Assembly (NCBI GenBank): GCA_904420005.1 | Contig: CAJFTT010000050.1 | Coordinates: forward strand, 1 to 64,000 | Origin: Candidatus Tabaqchalia intestinavium | GTDB taxonomy: Bacteria > Bacillota > Clostridia > Oscillospirales > CAJFTT01 | Reading direction: 5' to 3' | DNA length: 64,000 nt | Shown here: positions 35,654-43,915 of the stretch, piece after piece | How the letters are laid out: each line of letters opens with the position of its first letter | Numbering within the stretch: position 1 is the stretch's first letter | The notes under the pieces: model-generated | The model's database searches: none | What the model was told of the DNA's origin: nothing | Seen by the model: only the letters and a program-made list of their open reading frames with translations | Program-made: the position numbers and the translations under genes

Positions 35654-36577
35654 TTGAAACTGGAAGTGCGCGACATCCGCAAAAGCTTCGGTGAAAAAGA
35701 AGTGCTGCGCGGGATCTCTTTCTCCGCCCAGAGCGGCGCGGCGCTGGGCCTGCTGGGCCGCAACGGCGCCGGCAAAACCACGACCATCCGCATCATCATG
35801 GACGTTTTCCCCGCCGACGCCGGGCAGGTGCTGCTCGACGGCCGCCCCCTGCGGGAAACGGGCGTCTCGGTCGGCTATCTGCCGGAGGAACGCGGGCTCT
35901 ACCCCAAAAAGCTCATCAGCGACCAGATGATCTATCTCGGCGAGCTCAAGGGGCTCAGCCGCCGCGCCGCGCGTGAGCAGGCCTACGCCCTGTGCGAGCG
36001 GCTGGGGATGCAGGAGCACTGGGGACGCCGGCTGGACATGCTCTCCAAAGGCAACCAGCAGAAGATCCAGCTCGCCGCGACCCTGCTCGGCGATCCGGAC
36101 ATCGTTATTCTCGACGAGCCGTTCAGCGGGCTTGACCCGGTCAACGCGCAGCTGCTCAAGGATCTGGTGAGCGAGCAGGTCGCCCGCGGGAAGATCGTCA
36201 TCTTCTCCAGTCATCAGATGAGCTATGTCGAGCAGTTCTGCCATTCCATCGCGATCATGAACCACGGCGACATGGTGCTCTCGGGCGATCTGCGGCAGAT
36301 CAAGCGATCCTACCCGCGCGATCTCGCACGCGTGAGCGTCCCGGACGAGGCGGCGCTCGCGCCGCTGATGGCCTGTCTGCAAAGCGAGCCGGCCCGGCCC
36401 TTTGTGGCCTCGGCAGAGAAGGCGGACTATGCCGCAACGGTGCGGCTGACTTCCCCCGACGCGCGGCGCGGCCTCGTCGCGCTGCTGGTCGAGCAGAAGA
36501 TCGATTTTGAGAGTTTCGAAATCCTCGAGCCGTCGCTGGAGCGGATTTTTGTGGAGAAAGCGGGGGAAGCCGAATGA
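35654..36577 (+). CDS. ABC transporter ATP-binding protein, NatA-like
   Basis: A 307-residue ATPase. Walker A is GRNGAGKTTT at about residues 36-45, the signature is LSKGNQQKIQL, Walker B is IVILDEPFSGLDPVN, and the switch histidine is in IFSSHQM. About 90 residues follow the nucleotide-binding domain, as in NatA/YhaQ-type exporters of Na+ or other small molecules. The start is TTG at 35654 with GGAGGTG upstream. The stop overlaps the permease start (ATGA). The cargo is unknown. Confidence 0.9.
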   Translation: MKLEVRDIRKSFGEKEVLRGISFSAQSGAALGLLGRNGAGKTTTIRIIMDVFPADAGQVLLDGRPLRETGVSVGYLPEERGLYPKKLISDQMIYLGELKGLSRRAAREQAYALCERLGMQEHWGRRLDMLSKGNQQKIQLAATLLGDPDIVILDEPFSGLDPVNAQLLKDLVSEQVARGKIVIFSSHQMSYVEQFCHSIAIMNHGDMVLSGDLRQIKRSYPRDLARVSVPDEAALAPLMACLQSEPARPFVASAEKADYAATVRLTSPDARRGLVALLVEQKIDFESFEILEPSLERIFVEKAGEAE

Positions 36578-37824
36578 AACAGTTTCTGGCAGTATTGCGC
36601 TTTGAATTCCTGGGGTATTTGAAAAACAAGGTCTACGTCGGCATCACCATCGCGTTTGTGCTGATTTTCGGCATTCTGCTGTCGCTGCCCAATCTGCTGG
36701 GGCTGTTTGGCAGCGGCGACGACACGTCCGCGCCGGACGAGGGGACCAAAGCGCTCGTGCTGGTGGCGGACGAGACGGGCGGCGCAGGGCTGACCGAGTA
36801 TCTCAACGCCGCGCTGCCGAGCTATCGGTTTGAAGCCGCGCAGTTCGACGCGGACAGCATCGCGCCGCGCCTGGAAAGCGGCGAAGCGGCGGCGGGGATC
36901 ATCCTGCACACGCCGCTGCAGTTCGATTTCTATCTCGAGCAGGCCGGCATGGACATGACGCTGTATTCCGCCGTGTCGGACGCGCTGGGTGAGAAATACC
37001 GCGTGGAAACGCTGGAATCGATGGGCCTGACGGCGGAGGAGGCGGCGGGCGTGCTGACCGCCCAGGCCGCCGGCACCGTCAACGAAACGGGCAAGAGCTT
37101 CACCCAGACGTATTTTTACACCTACGTGCTGCTGTTTCTGCTGTATATGGCGGTGATGATGTACGGCCAGCTGGTGGCGACCTCCGTGGCGAGCGAGAAA
37201 AGCTCCCGCGCGATGGAGGTGCTCGTCACGACCGTGCGCCCGACCAACCTGCTGTTCGGCAAGATCCTGGGTTCCGGCCTCGCGGGGCTGATGCAGCTCG
37301 GCGTGATTCTGTTGTCGGCCTTCGGGTTTTATAAGGTCAATTCCCTGTTCTGGGAGGACAGCGCGGCGATGGACATCGTGTCGAGCATCTTCAGCATGCC
37401 GCTGGATATTCTGCTGTACACGATCCTGTTCTTCCTGCTGGGCTATTTCTTCTACGCCTCGCTTTTCGGCGCGCTGGGGTCGCTGGCGAGCAAGGTCGAG
37501 GACATCAACACCTCTTCCTTCCCGGTGATCATGCTGCTGCTCGCGGCGTTCCTGCTGTCGTTCTACGCCATGATGGGCAGCGCGGACAGCACGCTGACGG
37601 TGGTGTGCTCCTTCCTGCCGCCGTTTGCGCCGATGGTCATGTTCGTGCGCATCTGCATGTCGTCGGTGCCCGCGTGGCAGATCCTCGTTTCCGTCGGCCT
37701 GCTCATCGCGAGCATCGTGCTGGTGGCCGTGCTGGCCGCCCGGATTTACCGCATGGGCGTGCTGATGTACGGCAAGCCGCCCAAGCTGCGCGATGTGCTG
37801 CGCGCGCTCAAGGACGCGAAATGA
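36574..37824 (+). CDS. ABC-2 type permease, NatB/YhaP-like
   Basis: A 416-residue membrane protein. One N-terminal helix (about residues 18-40) is followed by a large extracytoplasmic domain (about 45-180), then five or six C-terminal helices, which is the NatB/YhaP/ABC-2 layout. The motif SVASEKSSRAMEVLVTTVRPTNLLFGKILG is the typical cytoplasmic coupling loop of this family. ATG at 36574 overlaps the natA-like stop codon. It is the last gene of a two-gene exporter operon closed by a clear terminator at 37863-37901. Confidence 0.88.
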   Translation: MKQFLAVLRFEFLGYLKNKVYVGITIAFVLIFGILLSLPNLLGLFGSGDDTSAPDEGTKALVLVADETGGAGLTEYLNAALPSYRFEAAQFDADSIAPRLESGEAAAGIILHTPLQFDFYLEQAGMDMTLYSAVSDALGEKYRVETLESMGLTAEEAAGVLTAQAAGTVNETGKSFTQTYFYTYVLLFLLYMAVMMYGQLVATSVASEKSSRAMEVLVTTVRPTNLLFGKILGSGLAGLMQLGVILLSAFGFYKVNSLFWEDSAAMDIVSSIFSMPLDILLYTILFFLLGYFFYASLFGALGSLASKVEDINTSSFPVIMLLLAAFLLSFYAMMGSADSTLTVVCSFLPPFAPMVMFVRICMSSVPAWQILVSVGLLIASIVLVAVLAARIYRMGVLMYGKPPKLRDVLRALKDAK

Positions 37825-37862
37825 CGCGTCGCTCCTCAGCAGGGCGCGTCGTTCCCATAAAA

Positions 37863-37901
37863 GAGAGGGGAGCCGGTACAGTGCCGGTTCCCCTCTTTTT
37901 G
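37863..37901 (+). terminator. rho-independent terminator of the NatAB-like operon
   Basis: A GAGGGGAGCCGG / CCGGTTCCCCTC stem with a seven-base loop followed by TTTTTG, about 40 bases after the permease stop. Confidence 0.9.
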
Positions 37902-38082
37902 TGTGCCGGTTTGTTCGGCGGCGGCCGTCTCTTCCCCGCGCGGTCGATTCCCGCGTCTGCCGCAGGCTGCCGTTTCCCGCCAGCAAGGCCTCCCCGGGGA
38001 AGGGCTTGCTGGCCTCGCATCGCAGCCGCCCGTTGGCTCCGCATAGCTCCGCGCGCCAAGCCGCCGGTCCTCGGCAACGCCG

Positions 38083-39708
38083 TCAGCTTTCCTTCGTGAT
38101 CTCCCCGTTGACCAGGCCGATCCATTTATCCAGCCATTCGCCGCGCTGATGCAGGAAAATCTTCATCGCGTTGACCGCCTCTTCATAGCTCGTGGGATAC
38201 TGCGCGTTCATGTCCACCGCCGTCACGCCGTCAAACTGCTCCGGCCACCGGGACGCGTTGCGCTGCGCCGCGGCGTAAATCTCGGCATACGCTTCGTCGA
38301 TACGCTGCTGCGTGCGCTCGTCGCTGAGCACCGTGGCGCGCAGCTCGCGATACCGCTCGACCAGCCGGTCGCAGAACGCCTCGTCCTGCAGCAGCCGATC
38401 CAGCCAGGGATAATCGTCCGTCCCGCGCTTCTCCGTATCCAGGCAGACAAACCAGCGGTAGTCGTCCCATTCGTCGCCATAATTGGCTATGCCACAGCTG
38501 ATGTCCCAGTCCCAGATGGGGCCAGAGGTGATTTTGCCGTCCTTGTCGAAATAGAAATAGCTCGACAGGCGCACGCCGTCGACGTTTTTCATGTATTCAG
38601 TCAGCAGGATCAGGTCGATATATTCCGTCTCATGCATATACGCCCGCCAGCCGGTCTCCGGATCCGTGAAGTTCTCGCTATACAGCACATCCTCAAACTG
38701 CTGGATCCGCGCAACCAGGTAATCCCGCTGCTCGTCACTGATGTTGTCCGGCTTGGGGTAAACCAGCTCGTAGTTATAATACGTCGTGGAGAGGACATTC
38801 TCCGCCGTGAGCTTTTCCTGCTTATCTTTGGCGAAGATGAATCCCATCTGTTCGGGATCGGTGGTGCTGTCTCCTTTGGTGATGTTGACGCGGTCGTCAT
38901 CGGCCTTGATGCTCTCCATCAGCAGGAACACGCCCTTGTAATCCTCGTTTTGGATATTGCCCGCATCCTGGGTGATATACACCTCGCAGAACTGCACGCG
39001 CGGGGTATAGGCAAAGGACAGCTCCGCGCCGACGGTGTAAGCGAACCAATTGTGCAGCAGCGTGCGGTCGGCATAGGAGCCGTTGATGATCCAGTCGTTC
39101 TCCCTGGGCATCCCCAGCAGGGACAGGTTATTGTTGGTGCCGTCCTCTTTGACGAATTCCAGCTTATATTGCTTTTTGGGGAAATCGGCAGACGACTGGC
39201 CGCGCACATGGATCTCGCAGGCGGTGGTCGCCGTGGCGTTGGAGCCCACGACCGTCACGCCGTCCACCCCCGGCTCGTAAAGGGTGAAGGTCGCGGTGAT
39301 CTCGCCATCCGCCTTGCTCTCCGGGATGCTGTGGCCGTTGGTGTCGATGACCACGATCGGCAGATCGGACGCATAGCCCGCTGTGACGGTGATCACGTTG
39401 GAAAATTGCCCGTTATAGTTGGCCACGATCTGCAGCTCGGTCTTTCTCCGGGAAGTGATGGCGCCCGGCCGCGGGCTGCCGTTGACATAGATTTTCACAT
39501 CCTCCAGCGGGATTTCCTCGCCGTCGAGCGTGGTGCATTGCAGGCGTACTGTATCCTTGCCATTGGGCAGGATCTGGTAGCGGTCGGCCGCGAGAACAAA
39601 CGCCCCTTCGCCGTATACGGCGCATGACGGCAGCAGCGCGAACAGCGTCGCCGCAAGCAGCAGCACCGCCGTCCATTTCAGCCAGCGTCTTTTGTGTCGA
39701 TATTCCAT
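38083..39708 (-). CDS. CotH-kinase family lipoprotein
   Basis: A 541-residue secreted protein. The N-terminus has a signal peptide ending in a lipobox (LLPSC), so it should be lipid-anchored outside the cell. An Ig-like beta-rich region (about residues 45-130) precedes a CotH domain beginning HVRGQSSADFPKKQYKLEF, with LLHNWFAYTV and the metal/active-site motif GPIWDWDISCG. CotH of Bacillus is an atypical protein kinase of the spore coat, but many anaerobes have CotH-lipoproteins next to cellulosome or surface-fibre genes. ATG at 39708 follows GGGAGGG. It is monocistronic. A kinase role for this copy is family knowledge only. Confidence 0.9.
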   Translation of the reverse strand: MEYRHKRRWLKWTAVLLLAATLFALLPSCAVYGEGAFVLAADRYQILPNGKDTVRLQCTTLDGEEIPLEDVKIYVNGSPRPGAITSRRKTELQIVANYNGQFSNVITVTAGYASDLPIVVIDTNGHSIPESKADGEITATFTLYEPGVDGVTVVGSNATATTACEIHVRGQSSADFPKKQYKLEFVKEDGTNNNLSLLGMPRENDWIINGSYADRTLLHNWFAYTVGAELSFAYTPRVQFCEVYITQDAGNIQNEDYKGVFLLMESIKADDDRVNITKGDSTTDPEQMGFIFAKDKQEKLTAENVLSTTYYNYELVYPKPDNISDEQRDYLVARIQQFEDVLYSENFTDPETGWRAYMHETEYIDLILLTEYMKNVDGVRLSSYFYFDKDGKITSGPIWDWDISCGIANYGDEWDDYRWFVCLDTEKRGTDDYPWLDRLLQDEAFCDRLVERYRELRATVLSDERTQQRIDEAYAEIYAAAQRNASRWPEQFDGVTAVDMNAQYPTSYEEAVNAMKIFLHQRGEWLDKWIGLVNGEITKES

Positions 39709-40153
39709 AGTGTCCCTCCCTGATCGATGTTTCCCCTGTTTGGTCCCGCCCGTTGCCGGCGGGCCGCTCGATCCATCTATGCGCCGTCCAGCGGCTGTGC
39801 CCGCCGGACATCCGCCCCGCAGCCGGATCCCATCGCCACGAATGGCGCCCCATCGGTCCAGCCTTGGGAAAAGCAATCCCCCAATTGCGTTGCCTATTCA
39901 TTTCGCCTGCATCCCGGCCCGCGCACGGGACGCCGCCGGTAAGCCAGCCGATCCATGGTTTGGCCTGGGAAAGTAGGGTTTTATTATACAGGATTTGGCA
40001 CAAAACGTACAGCGCAAATTCTGAATTTTTTATTTCTTCTGACAACACCCGCGGTGGACAAAGGGCAACGCGTCCCGCGGGAGAACGGACGCGGACGCGC
40101 ATTCGGCGGGCGTTTCGTTTTGCGAAAAAAGCCGGAATGGCGCCCTCTGGCGC

Positions 40154-40177
40154 GCCCGCCGTCCCGCTGCGGCCTCG
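40154..40177. repeat. 24-bp dispersed GC-rich motif, copy 2
   Basis: Matches 2603-2626 at 23 of 24 positions. It lies 83 bases before the 61-bp-period array. Confidence 0.6.
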
Positions 40178-40259
40178 TCCATGCCCCTTCCCTTCCACCC
40201 GCCGGGGCCAGAGTTTTTCGGACGGAAAGCGGGCGCAGCCCCGCTGACAAGGCGGCACG

Positions 40260-40471
40260 GGCGCCCGTCCGCGGGAGAAGAAAACTTCATGACGGTAAAG
40301 CCACCGCTGCCAGATTCTCGGGCGCTCGCCCGCGGGCAAGGAAAACACTCCTCCGCCGTCACGGCATCCGCGGCGCTGTGCGGCGCTCTCCTGCGGGCGA
40401 GGAAAACACCCTCCGTGATTCCGGCTTACGCCCGGATTCCATGGCGCTCTCCTGCGGGCAAGGAAAATACA
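40260..40471. repeat. imperfect 61-bp-period repeat array B (four units)
   Basis: Units start at 40260, 40321, 40382 and 40443, exactly 61 bp apart. Each begins GGCGC and keeps a core of about 26 bases with GCGGG followed by AAGGAAAAC or a close variant. Units 2-4 are the most alike. The intervening 35 bases are not conserved. The core read on the minus strand (TTTTC..TGCCCGC) resembles array A at 23.5 kb. The layout looks like a CRISPR array, but the units diverge too much and no cas gene is near. Confidence 0.75.
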
Positions 40472-40577
40472 GCCGGCCGTCTGTTTAGCATCGCAAAAAC
40501 CGCGTTTTCCTTGGTCCGCCGCGGGTTCCCTGCCCGGTACACACGAGCTCCCCCGCCTCGTCTCTCAGGTGGGTCCT

Positions 40578-40647
40578 GTCGGATTCGCTTCATTTTTCCC
40601 GGGGAATCCGCCGGTGTTTGCGCCAGCTATAGCCGGAGGATAACGCA
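40578..40647. repeat. dispersed 70-bp repeat, copy 2
   Basis: Gapless match to 35521-35590 (about 52 of 70). It lies about 215 bases upstream of the rrf2 promoter, in the same orientation relative to the downstream gene as copy 1. Confidence 0.7.
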
Positions 40648-40862
40648 AGGGAATGGGCTGCCACCCGGCGCCGGTACCCCCGGCCGCCTTCTGCCGCCAG
40701 GGGGCAGTCCACATCCCCGGTACAGCCGGCAGGACTTAACCTCGGGCCCGCCTTGTTTCACGGCGTCCGGAAATTCCCAGCCTCTTCGGGCTGCACGAGC
40801 GCAGGACAACGTCTGCAATGCAGCGGGATCCTCCGCCGGGCGCAAAAAAAATCGAAATCCCC

Positions 40863-40891
40863 TTGACATCGCCGCTGACTCGCGATATAAT
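40863..40891 (+). promoter_or_regulatory. promoter of the rrf2-rubrerythrin operon
   Basis: A perfect consensus: TTGACA (40863-40868), 17 bp, TATAAT (40886-40891). It is followed by ATATACGAAATAAGTCGAC, which may contain the Rrf2 operator. A promoter this strong before an Rrf2 gene suggests it is normally repressed. Confidence 0.9.
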
Positions 40892-40928
40892 ATATACGAA
40901 ATAAGTCGACAATGGAGGCGCGGGCAGC

Positions 40929-41360
40929 ATGAAAATTACGCAAGAGGCGGATTATGCCGTGCGAATCGTTTCCTGCCTCGCACAGAATGAAACGCGGCAG
41001 AGCGCGGCCGCCATCGCGGCGGAGATGCACGTCACCCTGCGGTTCACCCTCAAGATCCTGCACAAGCTGGTCGCGGCCGGCATCGCGCAGTCTTTCAAGG
41101 GCGCCGGGGGCGGCTATCGGCTGACGCGTCCGCCAGGGGAAATCACACTGCGGCAGGTCGTCGAAGCCATCGACGGACCGCTGCTGCTCAACCGCTGCCT
41201 GGCGCAGAGCGCCGATTGCAGCCGTCTGGGCGAGCAGAAAGCCTGCTGTCCGTTTCATCGGGCGTTCGCTGACGTCTCCTCTCTGGTCGCCAAGACCATG
41301 GACGGCTACACGTTTGACGTGCCGCTGCCGCCAAAATCGTCGGTCAAAAAATCCATATAA
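40929..41360 (+). CDS. Rrf2 family transcriptional regulator with cysteine cluster
   Basis: A 143-residue winged-helix regulator of the IscR/NsrR/RsrR superfamily. The HTH covers [17 protein letters not shown] and [38 protein letters not shown] cysteine set (residues 90, 97, 106 and 107) lies where IscR and NsrR bind an Fe-S cluster, so redox or NO sensing through a cluster is likely. ATG at 40929 has GGAGG upstream. The reverse rubrerythrin gene follows after 26 bases, making it the obvious target of regulation. Confidence 0.92.
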   Translation: MKITQEADYAVRIVSCLAQNETRQSAAAIAAEMHVTLRFTLKILHKLVAAGIAQSFKGAGGGYRLTRPPGEITLRQVVEAIDGPLLLNRCLAQSADCSRLGEQKACCPFHRAFADVSSLVAKTMDGYTFDVPLPPKSSVKKSI

Positions 41361-41386
41361 AAATCAAAATGCAGGAGGAATGTACC

Positions 41387-41932
41387 ATGAAAAAGTTCAT
41401 CTGTTCTGTGTGCGGTTATGTCTACGAAGGCACCGAGCCCCCTGAGAAATGTCCGCAGTGCGGCGTGCCGGGCTCCAAATTCAAGGAGCAGGCTTCTGAG
41501 CGCGCCTGGGCGGACGAGCACGTTATCGGCGTGGCGCAGGGCGTAGATCCGGAGATCATCGAAGGGCTGCGCGCGAACTTCACCGGCGAATGCACCGAAG
41601 TCGGCATGTATCTCGCGATGAGCCGGCAGGCCGATCGCGAGGGCTATCCGGAGGTCGCCGAGGCTTACAAGCGCATTGCTTTCGAGGAAGCCGAGCACGC
41701 GGCGAAGTTTGCGGAGCTGCTGGGCGAGGTTGTTTTCCCCGACACGAAGAAGAACCTCGAGCTGCGCGTCGAGGCCGAATACGGCGCGACCGCCGGCAAG
41801 AAGGATCTGGCTGTCAAGGCCAAGCAGCAGAATCTCGACGCCATTCATGACACCGTCCACGAAATGTGCAAGGACGAAGCACGCCATGGCAAGGCGTTCG
41901 AGGGCCTGCTCAAGAGATATTTCAACAAGTAA
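41387..41932 (+). CDS. reverse rubrerythrin (N-terminal rubredoxin domain)
   Basis: A 181-residue peroxide-reducing protein of anaerobes. The rubredoxin-like domain is at the N-terminus (CSVCG at 6-10, CPQCG at 22-26), followed by a ferritin-like diiron four-helix domain with [39 protein letters not shown] and [17 protein letters not shown]. This order is reversed compared with classical rubrerythrin and is known from Clostridium, where it acts as NADH-linked peroxidase through rubredoxin reductase. ATG at 41387 follows AGGAGG. It is probably controlled by the Rrf2 regulator. Confidence 0.95.
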   Translation: MKKFICSVCGYVYEGTEPPEKCPQCGVPGSKFKEQASERAWADEHVIGVAQGVDPEIIEGLRANFTGECTEVGMYLAMSRQADREGYPEVAEAYKRIAFEEAEHAAKFAELLGEVVFPDTKKNLELRVEAEYGATAGKKDLAVKAKQQNLDAIHDTVHEMCKDEARHGKAFEGLLKRYFNK

Positions 41933-41956
41933 AATCCGTATCCATCAAGGATTTCC

Positions 41957-41992
41957 GGAGCACTCGCCGTTTCGGCGGGTGCTTCTTTTTTG
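41957..41992 (+). terminator. rho-independent terminator of the rrf2-rubrerythrin operon
   Basis: A GAGCACTCGCCG stem pairing with GGCGGGTGCTTC around TTTC, followed by a T-run. Confidence 0.9.
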
Positions 41993-42044
41993 TCTCTTTT
42001 GATGCTGTGGGGGATAAAATAAAGGGCAAACATGGAGGACAAGC

Positions 42045-42284
42045 GGTGGCCAATCCGTTGCCCCCATGCTGCGCGACTTCAGCCTGACGCTGCCGGCGCG
42101 CGGTCGGATGCTGCTCTATGCTCCCTCCGGCTGCGGCAAGACGACGCTCACGCGCCTGCTACATACGCCCCTCGTTGGATAAAACGGGAACACCGTTTGC
42201 GGAATTGCGGAGCAGGCGGTCAGCTGCGTTTTCTCGCCTGCCTGCACGCAGCGGCCGCATGTTGTCGGCCGGTCCCCCATTTTT
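42045..42284 (+). pseudogene. remnant of an ABC transporter ATPase gene
   Basis: In the frame of the ATG at 42066 the DNA encodes MLRDFSLTLPARGRM, then APSGCGKTTLTRLL, an intact Walker A of a SsuB/TauB-like importer ATPase. It then meets a TAA at 42180-42182. The same frame continues with NTVCGIAEQAVSCVF, which matches the post-Walker A beta strands and Q-loop approach of such ATPases. The signature, Walker B and H-loop are absent, and the 5' end is also missing. It is therefore a short, decayed fragment of an ATPase gene with no visible permease or binding-protein remnant beside it. Confidence 0.7.
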
Positions 42285-42383
42285 GAAAAATACCCCATGA
42301 TATGGAAAATCACCGATTATTTTTACATAAAAATGCCGCAGAGCCGGCATGCAGCGGTGGGAGGGCGCTGCCATGGAGACAAG

Positions 42384-42425
42384 CCTGCCGCACTAGGCGG
42401 GTTGACGCCCGTCTAATGCGGCAGG
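42384..42425. repeat. imperfect 42-base palindrome
   Basis: Outer arms CCTGCCGCA (42384-42392) and TGCGGCAGG (42417-42425) pair perfectly, and inner arms TAGGCGGG/CCCGTCTA pair with one mismatch. There is no T-run. It lies in the 980-base gap between the rubrerythrin terminator and the sugar transporter operon, downstream of the ABC ATPase remnant. Confidence 0.6.
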
Positions 42426-42816
42426 GCCGGACGCGGCCATTTCTGGCCGCCGGTCGCTGCGGCGAGCGAAAGCCAAGGCTAACGCCGAAATGGCGGCTCC
42501 ATAAACCTCATAAACCTCAAAAGCTCCAGTATCGGCGAACCGCTCAACGCGCCGGGCACCGCACTGCATCCCGCATCCCAGCCCGCGCAAATAGCCTCCC
42601 TTTGGTACCGCCCCCGTAGATACCGCGCTCTTCATAGATTTGCAAAAGCCTCCAGCAACCTTCAACCGGTTCCCCGTGCATACTGCGCTCTGCCCCGTCG
42701 GCCATACGCCTTTTCGCGAAAAACACAGCCTTCTTCCCCTGCCGCAGCGTCCGCTTTTTCTCCTCTCCCGGCGGAATTGGCAAAGAGAAAGAGCAGACAG
42801 ACAATCATTCTTTCCC

Positions 42817-42839
42817 AACCACGCGACTATCGCGTGGTT
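42817..42839 (+). terminator. dispersed 23-bp hairpin repeat, copy 2
   Basis: A perfect 10-bp stem (AACCACGCGA / TCGCGTGGTT) with a three-base loop, followed on the plus strand by TTCTT. It matches 8406-8428 at 20 of 23 positions. It could terminate plus-strand transcripts but is better seen as a repeat family member. Confidence 0.55.
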
Positions 42840-42849
42840 TTCTTGATAC

Positions 42850-42881
42850 AAAAAGCGCGCCCGGGAATAATCCCGGGCGCG
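42850..42881 (-). terminator. rho-independent terminator of the carbohydrate ABC locus
   Basis: A perfect 11-bp stem (CGCGCCCGGGA at 42856-42866 against 42871-42881) with an ATAA loop. On the minus strand it is followed by TTTTTG, about 35 bases after the last stop codon of the operon. Confidence 0.9.
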
Positions 42882-42914
42882 TGAGCAAAAAGCGAACAGG
42901 GAGAGCAGCCGCCG

Positions 42915-43892
42915 TCAGCCGACGATACCGCTGCGCTCGATCCCCTGCGTAAACTGCCGCTGCAAGATGAAATAAACAATCATCACCGGCAGCACAACGA
43001 GGAAAGTCGCGGCCATAACCACCGCTTCGTTATAGATAAGCTGGTTTTGAATCTCCGTCTCCGTTTGCGCCTCGGAATTCAGAATGCTGAACAGCTCCGG
43101 CAGGCGCGCGATGACGACCATCTTGGTGCGCTCACGGATATACAGAACCGACTCATACGTATCCGTCCAGTGCCACACGATGGACAGCACGATGGACACC
43201 AGAAACGGCGCTTTGGACATCGGCACGATGACGCGCAGGAAGGTGGAAACCGGTCCGCAGCCGTCCACGCGCGCCGCTTCCTCCAGCTCTGAGGGGATGC
43301 CGGTATAGAACTGGCGGAAGATGAAGATGAACACGCCGCCCTTGAGCCCCATGCCGAAGAACGTCGGCAGCACAATGGGCAAATACGAAGTGAGCAGCCG
43401 CAGGTTGGCATACAGAATATAGTTCGGGATGGAAATAACCTGCGGGGGCACGATGATGGCCAGAACCAGCAGAACCAGCAGAATGCTTCTGCCCTTAAAG
43501 CGGTACCGCGCCAGTCCATAGCCGGCCAGGGAGGCGGAGAACACATGCCCCACCGTGGACAGCAGCGTGACGATCGCGGAGTTCTTCAGGCCCTGCCAAT
43601 ATTGCAGGCCGCGAATGGCCACCGTGTAGTTATCCTTCCAGATGGCCGTCGGGATCCAGCTGACCGTCGGGTCAGCCAGATCGCTCGGCGACTTGAACGA
43701 GGTGATGATCATATACAGGAACGGATAAACAAACACGAACGCAATACAGATAATCAGCAAATATTTCACGATGCCCAGCAAAAACCGAGCGATGATCTTC
43801 CGCAAAAACGCCGGGAGGTTCTTGGTGTCTTTCAGCTTCCTGCCGAAATTGGTGAAGCTGTACGAAACATTGTCCGCAAATTTCTTAAACAT
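42915..43892 (-). CDS. carbohydrate ABC transporter permease, MalG type (second pair)
   Basis: A 325-residue inner-membrane permease of a CUT1-type sugar importer. It has an N-terminal cytoplasmic segment of about 35 residues, then six helices. The EAA loop that contacts the ATPase reads EEAARVDGCGPVSTFLRVIVPMSK. ATG at 43892 follows GGAAGGAGAG. Its partner is the MalF-type permease directly upstream (23-base gap). It is the last gene of the eight-gene locus, before the terminator at 42850-42881. Confidence 0.92.
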   Translation of the reverse strand: MFKKFADNVSYSFTNFGRKLKDTKNLPAFLRKIIARFLLGIVKYLLIICIAFVFVYPFLYMIITSFKSPSDLADPTVSWIPTAIWKDNYTVAIRGLQYWQGLKNSAIVTLLSTVGHVFSASLAGYGLARYRFKGRSILLVLLVLAIIVPPQVISIPNYILYANLRLLTSYLPIVLPTFFGMGLKGGVFIFIFRQFYTGIPSELEEAARVDGCGPVSTFLRVIVPMSKAPFLVSIVLSIVWHWTDTYESVLYIRERTKMVVIARLPELFSILNSEAQTETEIQNQLIYNEAVVMAATFLVVLPVMIVYFILQRQFTQGIERSGIVG

Positions 43893-43915
43893 TTCTTCAC
43901 TCTCCTTCCCGGCTC

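Larger units (their letters stand above)
39709..40862. other. gene-free region upstream of cotH-like gene and rrf2
   Basis: About 1.15 kb without a supportable gene. On the minus strand a TATAAT (39988-39983) may belong to the CotH gene promoter, about 275 bases upstream of it. The remainder carries a 24-bp dispersed motif (40154-40177), a four-unit 61-bp-period array (40260-40471) and a 70-bp dispersed repeat (40578-40647). Confidence 0.55.

Noticed and set aside
40260-40471. CRISPR array (four units, 61-bp period, 26-base cores, 35-base variable parts)
   Set aside because: The cores differ from each other at many positions, there is no terminal degeneration pattern, no leader and no cas gene in the window. 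The same spacing occurs in other gaps with related cores, so a dispersed repeat family explains it better.
39955-40990. Open frames across array B and into rrf2
   Set aside because: The 61-bp period shifts the frame at each repeat, and the frames end inside or overlap the rrf2 gene out of frame.
42393-42851. A 152-codon minus-strand frame downstream of the carbohydrate locus
   Set aside because: It runs through the terminator and the hairpin repeat, has no supported start and shows no domain.
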